Assembly: GCF_900105595.1 (NCBI RefSeq)
Contig: NZ_LT629784.1
Coordinates: 310,001 to 374,000, forward strand
Length of the DNA stretch: 64,000 nucleotides
Direction of reading: 5' to 3'
Source of the DNA: Stappia sp. ES.058
GTDB lineage: Bacteria; Pseudomonadota; Alphaproteobacteria; Rhizobiales; Stappiaceae
Numbering within the stretch: the first letter of the stretch is position 1; every line of letters begins with the position of its first letter. Positions 18,155 to 27,621 of the stretch are shown here, in pieces. The notes below the pieces were generated by a model. It saw only the letters and a list, made by a program, of their open reading frames with translations. It ran no database searches and was not told the DNA's origin. The position numbers and the translations under genes were made by a program.

Positions 18155-19513
18155 ATGCAGACGCATTTCTCGATTCACCAGCTGGCCGATCCGCATGTCG
18201 CGGAATCCGAGAAAATTCTGCGCAAATGCGTGCACTGCGGCTTTTGCACGGCCACCTGCCCGACGTTCGCGCTTCTCGGCGATGAACTCGACAGCCCGCG
18301 CGGGCGGATCTATCTGATCAAGGAAATGCTGGAAAACGACCGTCCGGCCGATGCGCGCACGGTCAAGCATATCGACCGCTGTCTGTCCTGCCTGTCCTGT
18401 ATGACGACCTGCCCGTCCGGGGTGCACTACATGCATCTGGTCGACCATGCCCGGACCCACATAGAGCAGACCTATCGCAGGCCGCTCGCCGACCGGGCGC
18501 TGCGCGAGCTTCTGGCCTTCGTGCTGCCGAGGCCCGGCCGGTTCCGGCTGTCGCTGATCGCCGCCTTTTTCGCGCGCCCCTTCGCCGGGGTCTTGAAGGC
18601 CGCCGGCGGGCCGCTGAAGCAGATGGGTGCGATGCTGGAGCTTGCGCCGGCCCGTGCGCCTGCGCGGTCTCGCATGGAAGGACCCGCGACCTTTCCGGCC
18701 GAAACGCCGGCATGCGCGGGCCGCGTCGCGCTTCTGTCCGGCTGCGCCCAGCCGGTTCTCGCTCCGCATATCAACGAGGCGACGATCCGTCTGCTGACCC
18801 GCAAGGGTATCGAGGTGGTGTTGCCGAAGGGAGAGGGCTGTTGCGGCGCGCTCGTTCATCACATGGGCAAGGAGGAGCGCGCGCTCGCCGATGCGCGGCG
18901 CAACGTCGATGCCTGGAGCGCGGAAATCGAGGCGGGCGGTCTCGACGCGATCCTGATCACCGCGTCGGGCTGCGGCACGACAGTGAAGGATTACGGCTTC
19001 ATGCTGCGCGGCGATCCCGCCTATGCGGAAAAGGCGGCGCGGGTCTCCGCCCTTGCCAAGGATATCACCGAGTATCTTGCAACCCTGTCGCTGGGGACGA
19101 CGGAGCGCCTGCCCGATCTCACGGTCGCCTATCACTCCGCCTGTTCGATGCAGCACGGGCAGAAGATCACGCGACAGCCCAAGGATCTGCTGAAGGCGGC
19201 CGGTTTTGCGGTGCGCGACGTGCCGGAAGGGCATCTGTGCTGCGGATCGGCCGGCACCTACAACATTCTCCAGCCGGATCTGGCGCGACAACTCCGCGAC
19301 CGCAAGGTGGCGAACATCGAAGCGACCGTGCCGGATCTCGTCGCCACCGGCAACATCGGCTGCATGACGCAAATCGGCGGCGGCACGCAGCTTCCCGTGG
19401 TGCACACGGTTGAACTGCTCGACTGGGTGTATGGAGGCCCCGTGCCGGCGACGCTTGTCGAGACACCGCTCGCACGCCGGGTGAGACGACAGGAACTGGA
19501 AGCGGCCGAGTAG
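18155..19513 (+). CDS. glcF: Glycolate oxidase iron-sulfur subunit GlcF
   Basis: GlcF is the iron-sulfur subunit that passes electrons from GlcD/GlcE to the respiratory chain. The 452-residue protein carries two 4Fe-4S clusters, CVHCGFCTATCP and CLSCLSCMTTCP, and two CCG domains (GEGCCGALVHHMG and GHLCCGSAGTYNI). The start is ATG at 18155, with AGGAG 9 bases upstream; an ATG at 18134 is less well placed. It is 875 bp from glcE, with an opposite-strand gene between, so it probably has its own promoter. Confidence 0.94.
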   Translation: MQTHFSIHQLADPHVAESEKILRKCVHCGFCTATCPTFALLGDELDSPRGRIYLIKEMLENDRPADARTVKHIDRCLSCLSCMTTCPSGVHYMHLVDHARTHIEQTYRRPLADRALRELLAFVLPRPGRFRLSLIAAFFARPFAGVLKAAGGPLKQMGAMLELAPARAPARSRMEGPATFPAETPACAGRVALLSGCAQPVLAPHINEATIRLLTRKGIEVVLPKGEGCCGALVHHMGKEERALADARRNVDAWSAEIEAGGLDAILITASGCGTTVKDYGFMLRGDPAYAEKAARVSALAKDITEYLATLSLGTTERLPDLTVAYHSACSMQHGQKITRQPKDLLKAAGFAVRDVPEGHLCCGSAGTYNILQPDLARQLRDRKVANIEATVPDLVATGNIGCMTQIGGGTQLPVVHTVELLDWVYGGPVPATLVETPLARRVRRQELEAAE

Positions 19514-19527
19514 CGCGGGTCCCGGCC

Positions 19528-20034
19528 TCAGTTTTTCTTGAGGCGATAGCTTTCGTGGCAGGCCTTGCAGGTCTTGCCCATGCTTTTCAGCGCCTGACCC
19601 AGGGTGCCGCGGTCGAGATCGTCGGAGTCGCTTTCTGCGAGGTCGGACGCGGCCACGACCAGCGCATCGGACTTGGCTTCGAAATCGGGGAAATCCGTCC
19701 AGATCTCTTCCCGCGCTTCGCTTTTTTGCGAAAGGCTTCCTTTCGGAAACTGCGTGGGGAAGAGGCGGGCATGGTCCGCCACCCGGGCGCCGATCTCCTT
19801 TGCCGCATCCGCATCCACCGCACCGGTCTTCACCATGGCGGCAAGGGCCTTCATGTTCTTGGCGATCGCCGACATGGTGTCCATGCGCTCCTTGACGATT
19901 CCCGTCGCTCCCTGATGGGCGATCGCCGAAAGTGAGGCGAGGGCAAGGGTTGCGGCAAGGATGCCGGCTCCGATGCGCGCTGCCCCACGGTGTGCGGCTG
20001 CTGGACGGGATGTCGAAAGAGGATTGGATCGCAT
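19528..20034 (-). CDS. Cytochrome c' (class II)
   Basis: A periplasmic cytochrome c' of about 168 residues. The haem motif CKACH sits near the C-terminus (…MGKTCKACHESYRLKKN), the hallmark of class II cytochromes, and the rest is a four-helix pattern with GIVKERMDTMSAIAKNMKAL at the start of the mature protein. A signal peptide ending ASLSAIAH precedes it. Members bind NO or carry electrons; which applies here is unknown. The start may be 24 bases earlier (20058). It lies downstream of the winged-helix membrane protein on the same strand. Confidence 0.88.
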   Translation of the reverse strand: MRSNPLSTSRPAAAHRGAARIGAGILAATLALASLSAIAHQGATGIVKERMDTMSAIAKNMKALAAMVKTGAVDADAAKEIGARVADHARLFPTQFPKGSLSQKSEAREEIWTDFPDFEAKSDALVVAASDLAESDSDDLDRGTLGQALKSMGKTCKACHESYRLKKN

Positions 20035-20106
20035 CGGCTGAAGGGCTCCATCATGCAAGGCACGGATCGTGAATAAGTGACGTAGCGTAAGGGTGCGTGA
20101 CCTTTG

Positions 20107-20811
20107 TCAGTTTCGCAAGGGGGCGCTGGCGGTCACCGGGGCTGTCACGATGCAGGAGCTGCCCGCGCCGTACACATACCGGATGTAGAATGCGTTGCAC
20201 GTCAAAACCACCAGCGCCAGGGCGAGCACCGTGCCGAGCGAGGCCGGCGCGCGAAGCCGGTTCCAGGGTTTGCGGGTCGCCAGGGAGAGGGGCGGGGGAC
20301 TGGCGGACTTTTCCGTCGCGGTCGTATCGCTGAACGCCGTGGAGGTCCAGCCTTCGGGCTTCGTTGCTGAGCCGGCGTCTGACCCGGCCGGAAGGGCGGG
20401 GTCGGGCGCGCGAATCACGGAGGTGCGTCGTATCTCGAGCGTGTAGCCGATCCTGGCAAGATGGACCTTGACCGGATCTGTGGCCCCGGCGCCTTCGAAG
20501 TGTTTGCGCAGGACGTTGCGCAGCCTGGAGGCATTGACCCGCACGATCGGATTGGATCGCGGATTGAAGTCGTCCCGCTGCTCAAATACCGCGGCGGCGA
20601 TTGCCGATTCGCTCAAGGTGTCCGGCGTTCCGTCGAGATGGGCATCGACGAGATAGACAAGCAGGCGGCTGATTTTCGGCGCGCGCGCAAGAGCGGGAAC
20701 CGCCAGCAGGCGTTCGAGCGCTGCGCGCACCTCGCCTGCGGACAATGCCGATTGCTCATTTAGATCATTTGCTGCCGCGGAGGTTTCGCGGCCTGCCCCA
20801 TCCATCGCCAT
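20107..20811 (-). CDS. Membrane-anchored winged-helix regulator-like protein
   Basis: A 234-residue protein with an N-terminal domain (about residues 25-128) of the type found at the front of TPR and adenylate-cyclase-like regulators: ISRLLVYLVDAHLDG, LSESAIAAAVFEQRDDFNP, IVRVNASRLRNVLRKHF and VHLARIGYTLEI. A Pro/Ala/Ser-rich linker leads to one transmembrane helix (about 188-208) and a tail of some 25 residues with one Cys. The layout recalls ToxR/CadC, with DNA binding inside and a very short periplasmic part. Its target is unknown; cytochrome c' lies 72 bp downstream. Confidence 0.68.
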   Translation of the reverse strand: MAMDGAGRETSAAANDLNEQSALSAGEVRAALERLLAVPALARAPKISRLLVYLVDAHLDGTPDTLSESAIAAAVFEQRDDFNPRSNPIVRVNASRLRNVLRKHFEGAGATDPVKVHLARIGYTLEIRRTSVIRAPDPALPAGSDAGSATKPEGWTSTAFSDTTATEKSASPPPLSLATRKPWNRLRAPASLGTVLALALVVLTCNAFYIRYVYGAGSSCIVTAPVTASAPLRN

Positions 20812-20892
20812 AAGCCCCCCGATAATGGCGTAAAGCTGCCAAAGGCGTTTGGCACGGGCGAACTATAGGGGTTTTTCACAAGGGCGCAAATC

Positions 20893-20915
20893 GCCAGACG
20901 CAGGGTGCGCCTGGC
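20893..20915 (-). terminator. Weak hairpin terminator downstream of L,D-transpeptidase
   Basis: GCCAG-A-CGCA and TGCG-C-CTGGC form a 10-pair stem with one mismatch and a GGG loop, about 80 bases beyond the transpeptidase stop. On the minus strand only GATTTG follows, so it is weak in that direction; a T-run follows on the plus strand. Confidence 0.45.
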
Positions 20916-20997
20916 TTTTCGGGACCGGCCGTATGCCTGCAGGGCGGAGCTGGCTGAAATCCGTACCAGGGTGCGGTCTCATTCATGGGGCCACACC

Positions 20998-21714
20998 CTA
21001 GATGACCTGCACCCTCGCGCCCACCGGAACGCGGTTGTAAAGATCTGTGACGTCCTCGTTGCGCATGCGGATGCAGCCTGACGAGACCGCGCGACCGATC
21101 GTCCAGGGCTCGTTCGACCCGTGAATACGGTAGAGCGTGGACCCGAGGTAGAGGGCCCGTGCGCCAAGCGGGTTCTTCGGCCCGCCAGGAACGAAGGACG
21201 GCAGGTTCGGCTGCCGCTGCCGCATTTCCGCGGGCGGGCGCCAGTCCGGCCATTCCGCCTTGCGTGACACCTTGTGCGTGCCGGCCCATTCGAAGCCGGG
21301 GCGCCCGACGCCGACGCCGTAGCGGCGGGCAAAACCGCCCTTTTCGACGAGATAGAGATAGCGTTCGCGGGTGTCGATGACGATCGTGCCCGGCTTCTGC
21401 TTGCCGTCCCAGGCGACCGTCGACGGCAAAAAGCGCGGATCGATGCCGCGTTGGCGACGCGACGGGGCCGAGGCGGCGGCGCGCGCCGTGCTGCGGCGGA
21501 TTGTCTGCCTCTGGCGGGGCAGGGGGCGGTTTGTCACCGCCGGGCGCATCGCGCGGCGGTTTGGCTGGAGCTGCAGAACCCAGGGCTCGGTGAGATCGGG
21601 ACTGAGCAGTAGCGGCGGCGCACCGGCGCCGCTGCGGTAATCCGCCTGCGCGGACGTGACGAACGGGGCGCAGGCAAGAGCCAGCGCCATCAGGACAATT
21701 CTGGATCGGTGCAT
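20998..21714 (-). CDS. L,D-transpeptidase (YkuD domain)
   Basis: A 238-residue exported enzyme that forms 3-3 peptidoglycan cross-links or attaches proteins to the wall. It has a signal peptide (MHRSRIVLMALALACAPFVTSAQA cleaved near AQA), an Arg/Ala-rich linker, and a C-terminal YkuD domain starting at GTIVIDTRERYLYLVE. The catalytic signature is intact: His in YRIHGSNEP and SSGCIRM containing the nucleophilic Cys and Arg. It is transcribed alone, with 241 bp upstream in which I see nothing specific. Confidence 0.93.
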   Translation of the reverse strand: MHRSRIVLMALALACAPFVTSAQADYRSGAGAPPLLLSPDLTEPWVLQLQPNRRAMRPAVTNRPLPRQRQTIRRSTARAAASAPSRRQRGIDPRFLPSTVAWDGKQKPGTIVIDTRERYLYLVEKGGFARRYGVGVGRPGFEWAGTHKVSRKAEWPDWRPPAEMRQRQPNLPSFVPGGPKNPLGARALYLGSTLYRIHGSNEPWTIGRAVSSGCIRMRNEDVTDLYNRVPVGARVQVI

Positions 21715-21955
21715 CGACGTACTCGCAACCTCTTCGCCGGGACACGGGGCGCGTGCGCGTTTCCACGGTCCGGCCCTGTCAGACGTCGACCGGTCGGGAG
21801 CGCTCGCCCCGGCAGAATAGGGCCGGCGAAAACAGCAATCGTGAATCCGGGGGCGCCGTGAGGTGTCTTTTTGTTCGCGTGGTTAGCGCGGCGTTTCCAG
21901 ACGTGGTCAACGAGATCTGAAGAACTTCGGCTGCAACAACGCCGACGTTAACGTC

Positions 21956-22690
21956 TCAATTCACCAACGGTCGGATTTCGCGGACGATGGAGGGGAGCAT
22001 CGGCTCCACCTGGGCCGGACGCATGCCAGGGCGAATGCGCCGATGGTAGAGCATGTTCAGGATATACTTGTCGAAGGAGGTAAAGCGGCTGTGGCGCGAA
22101 CTGTCGTTGAACACGGAATGGGCAAGCGACGGATCGTCGTTCATCGGACCAAGGCCCTGCAGCACTTCCTCCACCAGGCACCGGCGAAACAGGAAGTCGC
22201 CCTCGTCCGACACGATCACGGCTGCCGACTGCGAGATGCCGCTGCTGTCGGAGACCACACGCACCAGGCAGCGGCCGGGGACGTCGGCCCGCGGATCGTC
22301 GTAGATCCTCTCGCGCACCACGTCGCCGTACTGGCTGCGATCAACGATGTAGATATGGAAATTGGCGTCTTCCGGTCGCGATACGATGGTCGTTGCCAGA
22401 CCGCGCACACTGCGTCCCAGCTTGCCGATGAACCGGTACGCCATGGGCTTGCGGTCCCGGCGCGCCAGGTTGTGGACATAGAAGCGAACCGGACCGACGT
22501 ATTTCTTTACCAGATAGGGCTGCCAGCTCCACGAGCGGTATTCCAGTCCAAAGACGGTTTTCATGAAGCCGCGGATCAACTCCTCCGTCGAAAATGTATA
22601 GGAGGCTGCCTCGGTCCGCTCGACCGGCGCCGAAAGCCCCAAAACCAAGCTGACAATGAGGACCGACATTACGGTTCTGGCGATGCGCAA
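21956..22690 (-). CDS. DUF2927 family exported protein
   Basis: A 244-residue protein with a signal peptide and a domain of the DUF2927 type. Visible marks are the RRCLVEEVLQGLGPMND segment and the closing FDKYILNMLYHRRIRPGM, both typical of that family. The conserved EE-x3-G-x-GPxND stretch recalls metallopeptidase-like folds, but no function has been shown that I know of. It has no co-directional neighbour close enough for an operon. Confidence 0.75.
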   Translation of the reverse strand: MRIARTVMSVLIVSLVLGLSAPVERTEAASYTFSTEELIRGFMKTVFGLEYRSWSWQPYLVKKYVGPVRFYVHNLARRDRKPMAYRFIGKLGRSVRGLATTIVSRPEDANFHIYIVDRSQYGDVVRERIYDDPRADVPGRCLVRVVSDSSGISQSAAVIVSDEGDFLFRRCLVEEVLQGLGPMNDDPSLAHSVFNDSSRHSRFTSFDKYILNMLYHRRIRPGMRPAQVEPMLPSIVREIRPLVN

Positions 22691-22940
22691 GGGCTGTTTC
22701 CGACTTCCGGGTATCGCGGTGATCGACGATCACCGTCGGAAAAGACCATACAAAAATGATTGGCGGAGCGGAACGGCAAATCGCCGTTGCGCGCCCGGGG
22801 GCCGGGCATTTTGCGGCTGACGGGCCATCGGGAATTCGGGCCGGTCATTCACGACAGGAACATTTCCTTAAACCTCGTCGGTTACAACGATCTCACATGC
22901 AAGGTGGCGCCCGGGCCGAGATGTGGAGACGGACAATACG

Positions 22941-23666
22941 ATGACGGCGACAAGAAGAGCTTTTAGAGCCGAAAGCCTTTTGATCAGCAAATCGGATGCA
23001 CCGTCGCGGGCGGGTGATGGCAACAGCAGCCAGCAGCACCGGGAAATCCTGGCCGAGATCGCTTCGATCAAGGAGCTGATTCGTCCCACCGAGGAGGTGG
23101 GCCATCACATGCTCGAGACCTTCAAGGCGGAGCTTGGTGAAGCGTTCAAGCTCAAGGCGGAACTCGACTCGATGTACGAGGCGATCGCCAAGACCAAGCG
23201 CGAGATCGCGACCCTGCACAACACAGCCGGGTCCGAGAGCCAGGATATGACCCGCGTCACCAACGAGCTCGATGCCGTTGTGCTGGGAACGGAAGGGGCG
23301 ACCGAGGGTATCCTGTCGGCCGCCGAGTTCATCGACGAAACCGCCAACACCTTGAGCGCACGACTGGCCGGCCAGGACGCCGAACTCGCCAACGATATTC
23401 AGGAAAAGGTCGTTCAGATCTTCGAATCCTGCAACTTCCAGGATCTCACCGGCCAGCGCATCACCAAGGTTATCAACACGCTGCGCTTCATCGAGGATCG
23501 CATCGTGCGGATGATGGATATCTGGGGTGGCATCGAGACCTTCAAGTCGATCGAACCCGACGCCCGTCCCGAGCGCGAGGGTGATGGCGCCCTGCTCAAT
23601 GGCCCGTCGCTTGATATCGATGCCGGCGTTGCCAGCCAGGACGATATCGACGCGCTCTTCGCGTAA
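22941..23666 (+). CDS. cheZ: Chemotaxis protein phosphatase CheZ
   Basis: A 241-residue CheZ-type protein that dephosphorylates CheY-P. The long helical hairpin contains the catalytic segment ESCNFQDLTGQRITK with the conserved Gln, and the protein ends with an acidic peptide, DDIDALFA, like the CheY-binding tail of CheZ. The start is taken as ATG at 22941; a GTG 18 bases earlier is possible. It is not next to other chemotaxis genes, while a second CheZ-like gene follows cheY at the far end of the window. Confidence 0.85.
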   Translation: MTATRRAFRAESLLISKSDAPSRAGDGNSSQQHREILAEIASIKELIRPTEEVGHHMLETFKAELGEAFKLKAELDSMYEAIAKTKREIATLHNTAGSESQDMTRVTNELDAVVLGTEGATEGILSAAEFIDETANTLSARLAGQDAELANDIQEKVVQIFESCNFQDLTGQRITKVINTLRFIEDRIVRMMDIWGGIETFKSIEPDARPEREGDGALLNGPSLDIDAGVASQDDIDALFA

Positions 23667-23842
23667 CCGCGCGTTCTCCACGCAAGCCCCCTTGCATCCT
23701 GGCATGGCCAGTTGCGTCTCCGAACACCTGCTCTTGTGCGTGCAGGTGTCGGACGATAGCATGAACAAATCAAGAACTCGGCAAGGCGATTGCCGGGGAC
23801 ATCGGTTTCGACGGTTGCGGATCGGGGCAAAGCGGGGGTGGC

Positions 23843-24490
23843 ATGACGGACGAGGCATCGGGCAAAGGGCTGATACGTGGTGACGACGGGCACATGCGCT
23901 GTTGGTGGCATGGCAATAAGCCCGACTATCTCGTCTATCACGATGCGGAGTGGGGACGGCCGATGGCCGATGACCGCCGTTTGTTCGAAAAGATCTGCCT
24001 TGAGGGCTTTCAGTCCGGGCTGTCCTGGCTGACGATCCTGCGCAAGCGGGAGAATTTTCGGACTGCCTTTGCCGGTTTCGACTTCGACCGGGTTGCCGAC
24101 TTCGACGAGAAAGACATTGCCCGGCTGCTTGGCGATGCCGGGATCGTGCGCCATCGCGGCAAGATTGTCTCCACCATCAAAAATGCGGCACGTGCCCGCG
24201 AGCTGCGCGACGAGTTCGGATCCCTGGCGGCCTATTTCTGGCGGCATGAGCCGGGGCCTGAGGAACGTCCGGCGCGGTGCGATTATGCCAGCGTGTCGGC
24301 TCTCGCACAGACGCCGGCTTCAACTGCCTTGTCGAAGGATCTCAAGAAGCGCGGCTGGAGTTTCGTCGGCCCGACCACGGTCTATGCCTTCATGCAGGCG
24401 ATGGGTCTCGTCAACGATCATCTGGAGGGGTGCTGCATGCGCGCGACGGTTGAGGCGCAGAGAAATGCGTTCCAGCGTCCGAAAAAATGA
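23843..24490 (+). CDS. tag: DNA-3-methyladenine glycosylase I
   Basis: Tag removes 3-methyladenine from alkylated DNA in base-excision repair. The 215-residue protein shows the family signatures RCWW with Cys20 and YHDAEWGRPM near the N-terminus, GLSWLTILRKRENFR in the middle, and GWSFVGPTTVYAFMQAMGLVNDH followed by EGCCMR at the end. The Cys/His set expected to hold the structural zinc is present. It stands alone between cheZ and the second TRAP operon. Confidence 0.94.
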   Translation: MTDEASGKGLIRGDDGHMRCWWHGNKPDYLVYHDAEWGRPMADDRRLFEKICLEGFQSGLSWLTILRKRENFRTAFAGFDFDRVADFDEKDIARLLGDAGIVRHRGKIVSTIKNAARARELRDEFGSLAAYFWRHEPGPEERPARCDYASVSALAQTPASTALSKDLKKRGWSFVGPTTVYAFMQAMGLVNDHLEGCCMRATVEAQRNAFQRPKK

Positions 24491-24668
24491 CAGTGGGTCA
24501 TTTGTAGTATGAAACACTCGCGACGTTGCGTTTCCCGCCCTTGTCCGGTTATTTTCACCGAAGGATTCGGCCCGGTGTCTGTCGCTCCCGTTGGTCGCGA
24601 CCGTCGGGCTGGCCTGCAAGACAAACAATAGGCGCCGTCAAACAGGGCGTCCCTAGGGAGGTTGCACA

Positions 24669-25679
24669 ATGAAATTTGCGCGCATTGCCGCCGGCTTGGC
24701 GGTTGGCGTGGGCCTTGGCGTGGCATCGTTCATGTCGTCTGCGCTCGCGGAAGACACCACGCTCCGCATCACGCTGCAATTGCCGATGAAGAGCCACCTC
24801 GGCCAGAACGTTGCGCTCTTCAAGGAGAAGGTTGAGGATCTGTCGAACGGTGAGGTCTCGGTCGAGATCTACGATTCCGCGCAGCTCTACAAGGACAGCG
24901 AAGTCCCGCAGGCCGTCGGCTCGGGCGCGATCGAGATGGGCGTGGCATCGCTCACCCGCTATGTCGGCGACGTTCCGGCGGTTGATCTTTTCTACATGCC
25001 GTTCCTGCTGAACAACGAGGAACTGGTGCGCAAGGCCGTCGCGCCGGACAGCCCGGTTCGTGCGCCGCTTGACGAAGCGATCCTCGGTACCGGCAGCCGC
25101 GTGCTGTGGTGGCAGGCCTATGGTGGCGTCGTGCTCCTGTCCAAGGAGGCCCCGCTGAAGACGCCGGCCGACATCGAGGGCAAGAAGGTGCGCGTCTTCG
25201 GCAAGACGCTGGGCGAGTGGATCAAGGCGGCCGGCGGCGCGCCGACGCTGATTTCCGGCTCAGAGCAGTATATCGCTTATCAGCGCGGCACGGTCGACAT
25301 CGGCATGACCGGTGTGTCCGGCGTGAAGAGCCGGCGCCTTTGGGAGGTGATGGACACGATCACCGTCACCAACAACGCGGACATCGAGTTCATCGTGGTG
25401 GTCAACGAGGACTTCTGGCAGGGCCTGCCGGAGCAGCACCGCGCCTGGATTACCCAGGCTGCGCGCGAGTCGGAGCAGGACGTGCGTGACCGCATGGCCT
25501 CCATCGAGGCGGAAGCCTATGCGATGGCCAAGGACAACGGCATGACCGTCTATCGGCTGAGCGACGAGGAAGTCGCGGCCTGGAAGGCGGCGGCGCAGCC
25601 GGTCTACGACCAGTTCAAGGATGATGCCGGCGAACTGGGTCAAAAGGTCCTCGACGCCGCGCGCAACCTCGCCGAATAG
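24669..25679 (+). CDS. dctP: TRAP transporter substrate-binding protein DctP (second system)
   Basis: A 336-residue periplasmic binding protein with a signal peptide (MKFARIAAGLAVGVGLGVAS, cleaved near SALA). It belongs to the DctP family: VEIYDSAQLYKDSEVPQAVGSG and PADIEGKKVRVFGKTLGEWIKAAGG with the conserved Arg expected to hold a carboxylate. The ribosome site AGGGAGG lies 8 bases upstream. It differs clearly from the first DctP and lacks that protein's PGW signature, so the substrate is probably another organic acid. It heads dctP-dctQ-dctM-ICL-family enzyme. Confidence 0.92.
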   Translation: MKFARIAAGLAVGVGLGVASFMSSALAEDTTLRITLQLPMKSHLGQNVALFKEKVEDLSNGEVSVEIYDSAQLYKDSEVPQAVGSGAIEMGVASLTRYVGDVPAVDLFYMPFLLNNEELVRKAVAPDSPVRAPLDEAILGTGSRVLWWQAYGGVVLLSKEAPLKTPADIEGKKVRVFGKTLGEWIKAAGGAPTLISGSEQYIAYQRGTVDIGMTGVSGVKSRRLWEVMDTITVTNNADIEFIVVVNEDFWQGLPEQHRAWITQAARESEQDVRDRMASIEAEAYAMAKDNGMTVYRLSDEEVAAWKAAAQPVYDQFKDDAGELGQKVLDAARNLAE

Positions 25680-25698
25680 GCAAAACGGGCTGTCCCGT

Positions 25699-25723
25699 GC
25701 CGGAGCGGCGTATTTGCTCCGGC
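25699..25723 (+). terminator. Hairpin after second dctP (no T-tract)
   Basis: A perfect 8-bp stem, GCCGGAGC / GCTCCGGC, with a 9-base loop starts 19 bases after the dctP stop. It mirrors the hairpin after the first dctP and may keep binding-protein levels above those of the membrane subunits. Confidence 0.6.
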
Positions 25724-25769
25724 CGGGTTCCTTGCCGGGGTGGCGCGTCCGCTCCGGCCGTTTCCTGTG

Positions 25770-26285
25770 ATGGACCCTCTCATGTTGCGGATCATCGACG
25801 GCGCCTCGCGCTTTGCCGGCCTGATTGCGGGCTGGGGCTATTTCCTCATCGCATTGATGCTCGGATACGAGGTTTTGATGCGCTATCTCGGCGACCCGAC
25901 GATCTGGGCCGAGGAACTGTCGCGCATGTTCCTGATCTGGGCGACCTTCGGCGGTGCCGCGCTGTTGCTGCATCGTCGCCAGCACATCGTGATCACGCTT
26001 CTGACCGACAGTCTGTCGCCGGGCGCACGCCGGGCGCAGGAGCTGTTCGTGCTCGCCTTCATCATCGCCCTTTCGGCTGTGGTGGTTTACTACGGCGCTG
26101 ATATCGCGCTGGATTCCTTCACGCGCGGGCGCACCACCGGCTCCATGCTCGACGTCCCGGCCTGGTGGTCGCAGGCTTCGATCCCCGCCTGTTTCACGCT
26201 GCTGGGTATCCAGGCATTCGCCGAGGCTGTGCGGGTCGCGCTCAACGGCGTCGACACCGCCCGGCCGACGCGCATCGATCACTGA
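25770..26285 (+). CDS. dctQ: TRAP transporter small permease DctQ (second system)
   Basis: The small membrane subunit, 171 residues with four predicted helices, the normal DctQ size. Typical features are EVLMRYLGDPTIWAEELSRMFLIW and the following helices. ATG at 25770 is preferred to a GTG 30 bases upstream, which would add residues ahead of the first conserved helix; no strong ribosome site is visible for either. The large permease follows after 7 bp. Confidence 0.88.
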   Translation: MDPLMLRIIDGASRFAGLIAGWGYFLIALMLGYEVLMRYLGDPTIWAEELSRMFLIWATFGGAALLLHRRQHIVITLLTDSLSPGARRAQELFVLAFIIALSAVVVYYGADIALDSFTRGRTTGSMLDVPAWWSQASIPACFTLLGIQAFAEAVRVALNGVDTARPTRIDH

Positions 26286-26292
26286 GGCCGCC

Positions 26293-27567
26293 ATGACATC
26301 CCTGCTCATTCTCGCGGCGCTCTTTGCGCTTCTTCTCGCCGGCATCCCGGTTGCCTTCGCGCTGACCGGCCTCGGCTTCGGCCTGCTTGCGGTCGGCGGG
26401 TTCTCGCCACTGATGGTGCCGCAGGGCCTGTTGTCTTCCGCCGACAGCTTCGTGCTGGTCGCCGTGCCGCTGTTCCTGCTGATGTCCAATGTGCTTTTGA
26501 AGGGTGGCGTCGGGCGCGATCTCTTCGCCGCCGTCCAGGCCTGGGTCGGGCACTGGCCCGGCGGGCTTGCGGTTGCCACGATCCTGTCCTGCGGCATCTT
26601 TGCCGCGATATCTGGCTCTTCCGTCGCAACCGCTGCCACCATCGGCACGGTCGCGATCCCGGAGATGACGCAACGCGGTTACCCGCGTCGCTTCGTGCTC
26701 GGGCTTTTGGCCGCCGGCGGCACGCTCGGCATCCTGATCCCGCCGTCGATCCCGATGATCGTATATGGCGTGATCACGGAGGAATCGATCATCTCGCTGT
26801 TTCTGGCCGGCATCGGTCCGGGGCTGTTGCTGATGGGGCTCTTCATCGGCTGGTCCGTGCTCTACGCAAGCTTCGCCTCCGATTACAAGCCGAGCCCCAA
26901 GTCGAGCTGGGACGAACGGCGCCGGACGGCCATCCGTGCCTTTCCGACGGTGGTGCTGGCAGCGCTTGTGATCGTCGGCATCTACACTGGCCTGTTCACG
27001 CCGACGGAGGCGGCGGCCGTCGGCTTCATTGGTGCGCTGGTCGTCGTCGGTATCGTTCTGCGCACGCTCGACTGGCCGAAGCTGCGCGACGCGGTCGCCG
27101 AGGCGATGACCACCACCGTGGCGATCCTGCTGATCGTCGCCGGCGCCAAGGTCTTCGGCAAGGCGATCACGCTGTACCGGATCCCGCAGGACATCTCGAT
27201 GTTCCTGTCGGAACACATTTCCTCCGCCGGCATGTTCGTGCTTCTGGTGGCGCTGGTGCTGCTGGTGATGGGGCTTTTCCTGGAAGCCCTGTCGATGATG
27301 CTGATCATGGTGCCGGTGCTGTCGGGCGCGCTCTTCGCGCTGGGTCTCGATCCGATCTGGTTTGGCGTCTTCTTCGTCGTGATGGTCGAATGCGCCCTGA
27401 TCACCCCGCCGGTCGGGCTCAATCTCTATGTCATCCAGGCGGTCGGCAAGGCGACGATGGGCGAGGTTTCGTCCGGCGTCTGGCCGTTCCTCGCGATCAT
27501 GCTGTTCAGCGTGCTCCTGATCTTCTGGTGGACGGACCTGGTGCTGTATATCCCCTTCAAGATGTAA
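26293..27567 (+). CDS. dctM: TRAP transporter large permease DctM (second system)
   Basis: The 424-residue transport subunit of the second TRAP system. Signatures include VPLFLLMSNVLLKGGVGRDL, ISGSSVATAATIGTVAIPEM, GGTLGILIPPSIPMIVYGVI and LFTPTEAAAVGFIGALVV, spread over about 12 hydrophobic helices. It is tightly coupled to dctQ and followed after 54 bp by an isocitrate lyase/PEP mutase-family gene, suggesting uptake of a dicarboxylate or related acid that this enzyme helps degrade. Confidence 0.93.
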   Translation: MTSLLILAALFALLLAGIPVAFALTGLGFGLLAVGGFSPLMVPQGLLSSADSFVLVAVPLFLLMSNVLLKGGVGRDLFAAVQAWVGHWPGGLAVATILSCGIFAAISGSSVATAATIGTVAIPEMTQRGYPRRFVLGLLAAGGTLGILIPPSIPMIVYGVITEESIISLFLAGIGPGLLLMGLFIGWSVLYASFASDYKPSPKSSWDERRRTAIRAFPTVVLAALVIVGIYTGLFTPTEAAAVGFIGALVVVGIVLRTLDWPKLRDAVAEAMTTTVAILLIVAGAKVFGKAITLYRIPQDISMFLSEHISSAGMFVLLVALVLLVMGLFLEALSMMLIMVPVLSGALFALGLDPIWFGVFFVVMVECALITPPVGLNLYVIQAVGKATMGEVSSGVWPFLAIMLFSVLLIFWWTDLVLYIPFKM

Positions 27568-27621
27568 CCCCGTTCGGCCGCGCGGACCTGACGCCGCGCC
27601 GGCCGCCGAAAGGCCAAGACC

